DNA from: Clostridia bacterium
Lineage (GTDB): Bacteria > Bacillota > Clostridia > Oscillospirales > CAG-272
Direction: 5' to 3'
Length of the DNA: 6,142 bases
Assembly (NCBI GenBank): GCA_029010655.1
Contig: JAQXKW010000246.1
Location: 1 to 6,142 of the forward strand
The notes under the pieces are model-generated. The model did not search any database and was not told the DNA's origin. It was given only the letters and a program-made list of their open reading frames with translations. Of this stretch, positions 5,081-6,142 are shown one piece after another. The stretch's first letter is position 1. Each line of letters opens with the position of its first letter. The position numbers and the translations under genes were made by a program.

Positions 5081-6045
5081 AAAAAACGACTCAGAGAGAG
5101 GAAAATCCCTTTCCTTTCAGCGATACCAATAAAAGATACCATACCTTTGACTACTATCTGAAAAAGCGTTTCGGGGGAAAATGTGCGAAAATCTCTCTGG
5201 ACGCAGGGTTTACCTGCCCCAACATTGACGGCACCGTAGGGTACGGCGGCTGTATATATTGCAGCGGCGGCTCCTCCGGCGCACAGTGCGTGGGGAGCCT
5301 GCGTGAGCAGTATGACGCAGGGATTGCGGCGGCGAAGCGCAAATGGAACTGTGAAAGATTTATTCCCTATTTGCAGGCCCATACCAATACCTACGGGGAC
5401 ATTGCCACCCTTGAAAGGGTGTATGATGAAGCGCAGAATATGCCGGGCGCCGTCATGCTTGCCATTGCTACCAGAGCAGACTGCCTGCCCGAGGAAACGG
5501 TGGAGCTTCTGAAAAAAACTTCGGAAAAAATACCGCTCTTGGTGGAGCTGGGGCTCCAGAGTGCAAATGACCGCACCGCAGAGCTTGTCGGCAGGGGACA
5601 TGATTTTTCCGCCTTCACCGAGGGCTATAACAGACTGAAATGCGCCGGCGGCGATATTTCCGTCTGCGTGCACCTTATAAACGGTCTGCCCGAGGAAACA
5701 AAGGAGGATATGCTGGAGAGCGCAGAAAGGGTCGCCCTTCTCCGTCCCCATATGGTAAAAATCCACCTTCTCCACGTGCTCCGAAATACACGCCTCGGCG
5801 AAATGTATGAAAAGGGCGAATACGAGCCCATGACAGAGGAGGAGTATATTAATATTACGGCGGCGCAGATTGAGCGTTTCCACCCGGAAACGGTTATCGC
5901 CAGAGTGACCGGAGACGGCATGGCAGAGGAGCTTGTCGCTCCCCTGTGGAGCCTTAGAAAAACCGCAGTTTCAAACGGCATTGATAAGAGACTTTACGCC
6001 GAAAATACCTGTCAGGGAGCCGATTTTCAGTGTAAATATTCATGA
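5077..6045 (+). CDS. TIGR01212-family radical SAM protein (YtqA/YhcC-like), probable tRNA wobble-uridine modification enzyme
   Basis: The 322-residue protein has the family's N-terminal signature (NPFPFSDTNKRYHTFDYYL, then KISLDAGFTCPNIDG). Its 4Fe-4S ligands are Cys47, Cys59 and Cys62 (C-x11-C-x2-C, coded at 5215-5262), which would bind the cluster that cleaves S-adenosylmethionine. Further family segments are IATRADCLP (from about 5464), LVELGLQSANDRT, HLINGLPEETKEDM and the C-terminal part with VKIHLLHVLRNTRLG and VIARVTGDG. This tail resembles the domain also seen in Elp3. In Bacillus and Streptococcus the YtqA member, renamed MnmL, acts in making mnm5s2U at tRNA position 34 together with the methylase MnmM. 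No mnmM is in this window, so equivalence is likely but unproven; E. coli YhcC is a more distant relative. The start is certain: an in-frame TAA (5074-5076) directly precedes the ATG. Length is normal and all cluster cysteines are present. Confidence 0.95.
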   Translation: MKKTTQREENPFPFSDTNKRYHTFDYYLKKRFGGKCAKISLDAGFTCPNIDGTVGYGGCIYCSGGSSGAQCVGSLREQYDAGIAAAKRKWNCERFIPYLQAHTNTYGDIATLERVYDEAQNMPGAVMLAIATRADCLPEETVELLKKTSEKIPLLVELGLQSANDRTAELVGRGHDFSAFTEGYNRLKCAGGDISVCVHLINGLPEETKEDMLESAERVALLRPHMVKIHLLHVLRNTRLGEMYEKGEYEPMTEEEYINITAAQIERFHPETVIARVTGDGMAEELVAPLWSLRKTAVSNGIDKRLYAENTCQGADFQCKYS

Positions 6046-6069
6046 ATTTACATAAAATTCATTTTTTTT
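6042..6069 (+). terminator. Intrinsic terminator overlapping the radical SAM stop codon
   Basis: ATGAATTT (6042-6049) and AAATTCAT (6055-6062) form a perfect 8-bp stem with a five-base loop, followed by an unbroken T-run (6062-6069). The stop codon TGA (6043-6045) is inside the left arm. The stem has only one G-C pair, so it may be weak, but position and T-run fit the end of the operon. Confidence 0.65.
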
Positions 6070-6093
6070 ACTCCTTTTATTAACAAAACTCCC

Positions 6094-6121
6094 TTGAATT
6101 CACAAAAAAACTAATTAAAAT
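6094..6121 (+). promoter_or_regulatory. Candidate promoter reading out of the right window edge
   Basis: TTGAAT (6094-6099), a 16-base spacer and TAAAAT (6116-6121). It sits in a very AT-rich stretch (about one fifth G+C in 6046-6142), where such matches arise easily. No gene is seen in these 97 bases; the next gene would start beyond the window. Confidence 0.35.
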
Positions 6122-6142
6122 TATATACAGATGAATGTTAAG

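Noticed and set aside
4882..5883. Open frame of 333 codons on the minus strand across the radical SAM gene
   Set aside because: It is antisense to a gene with clear family motifs, no domain is recognised, and no start signals are present.
6131..6142. ATG at 6131 as the start of a further gene
   Set aside because: No ribosome binding site precedes it and only four codons are visible, so no call can be supported.

Overview
The window looks like ordinary chromosome from a low-to-mid GC Firmicute, most likely an anaerobic, host-associated Clostridia lineage (Oscillospiraceae/Ruminococcaceae-like). This is inferred from the clostridial-type FeoB with a His-rich insert, a 'cytidylate kinase-like' protein, a BspA-type leucine-rich-repeat surface protein, AGGAGG ribosome binding sites and textbook sigma-A promoters. 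I saw no IS element, CRISPR array, rRNA or tRNA.

Layout. (1) Positions 1-1617 (+) are the C-terminal part of ferrous-iron transporter FeoB, cut by the left window edge inside its G domain. (2) A hairpin at 1634-1671 is a terminator that can work in both directions. It separates feoB from a convergent gene, 1685-2311 (-), for a cytidylate kinase-like P-loop protein. (3) A 149-bp divergent spacer (2312-2460) holds a strong minus-strand promoter, a strong plus-strand promoter and an exact 9-bp direct repeat that may be an operator. (4) The plus-strand promoter starts a probable four-gene operon: a single-pass membrane protein of unknown family (2461-3054), an XRE-type HTH protein with two membrane segments (3102-3599), a membrane-anchored or secreted LRR_5/BspA-like protein (3618-5006) and a TIGR01212/YtqA-type radical SAM enzyme (5077-6045). 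A hairpin plus T-tract overlapping the last stop codon (6042-6069) probably ends it. (5) Positions 6046-6142 are very AT-rich and non-coding, with a weak candidate promoter pointing out of the window.

How the genes may work together. The first three operon genes all encode membrane-associated products: an ectodomain protein, a membrane-tethered DNA-binding protein and a repeat-rich surface protein. They could form a small envelope sensing or adhesion module, but that is inference from co-transcription. The radical SAM enzyme is most likely a tRNA wobble-uridine modification enzyme (MnmL-like) and may simply be a housekeeping passenger. FeoB and the kinase-like protein are separate transcription units.

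No clearly novel system is demonstrated. The points most worth a second look are the repeat in the divergent promoter region, the membrane-protein trio, and the odd junction upstream of the radical SAM gene.
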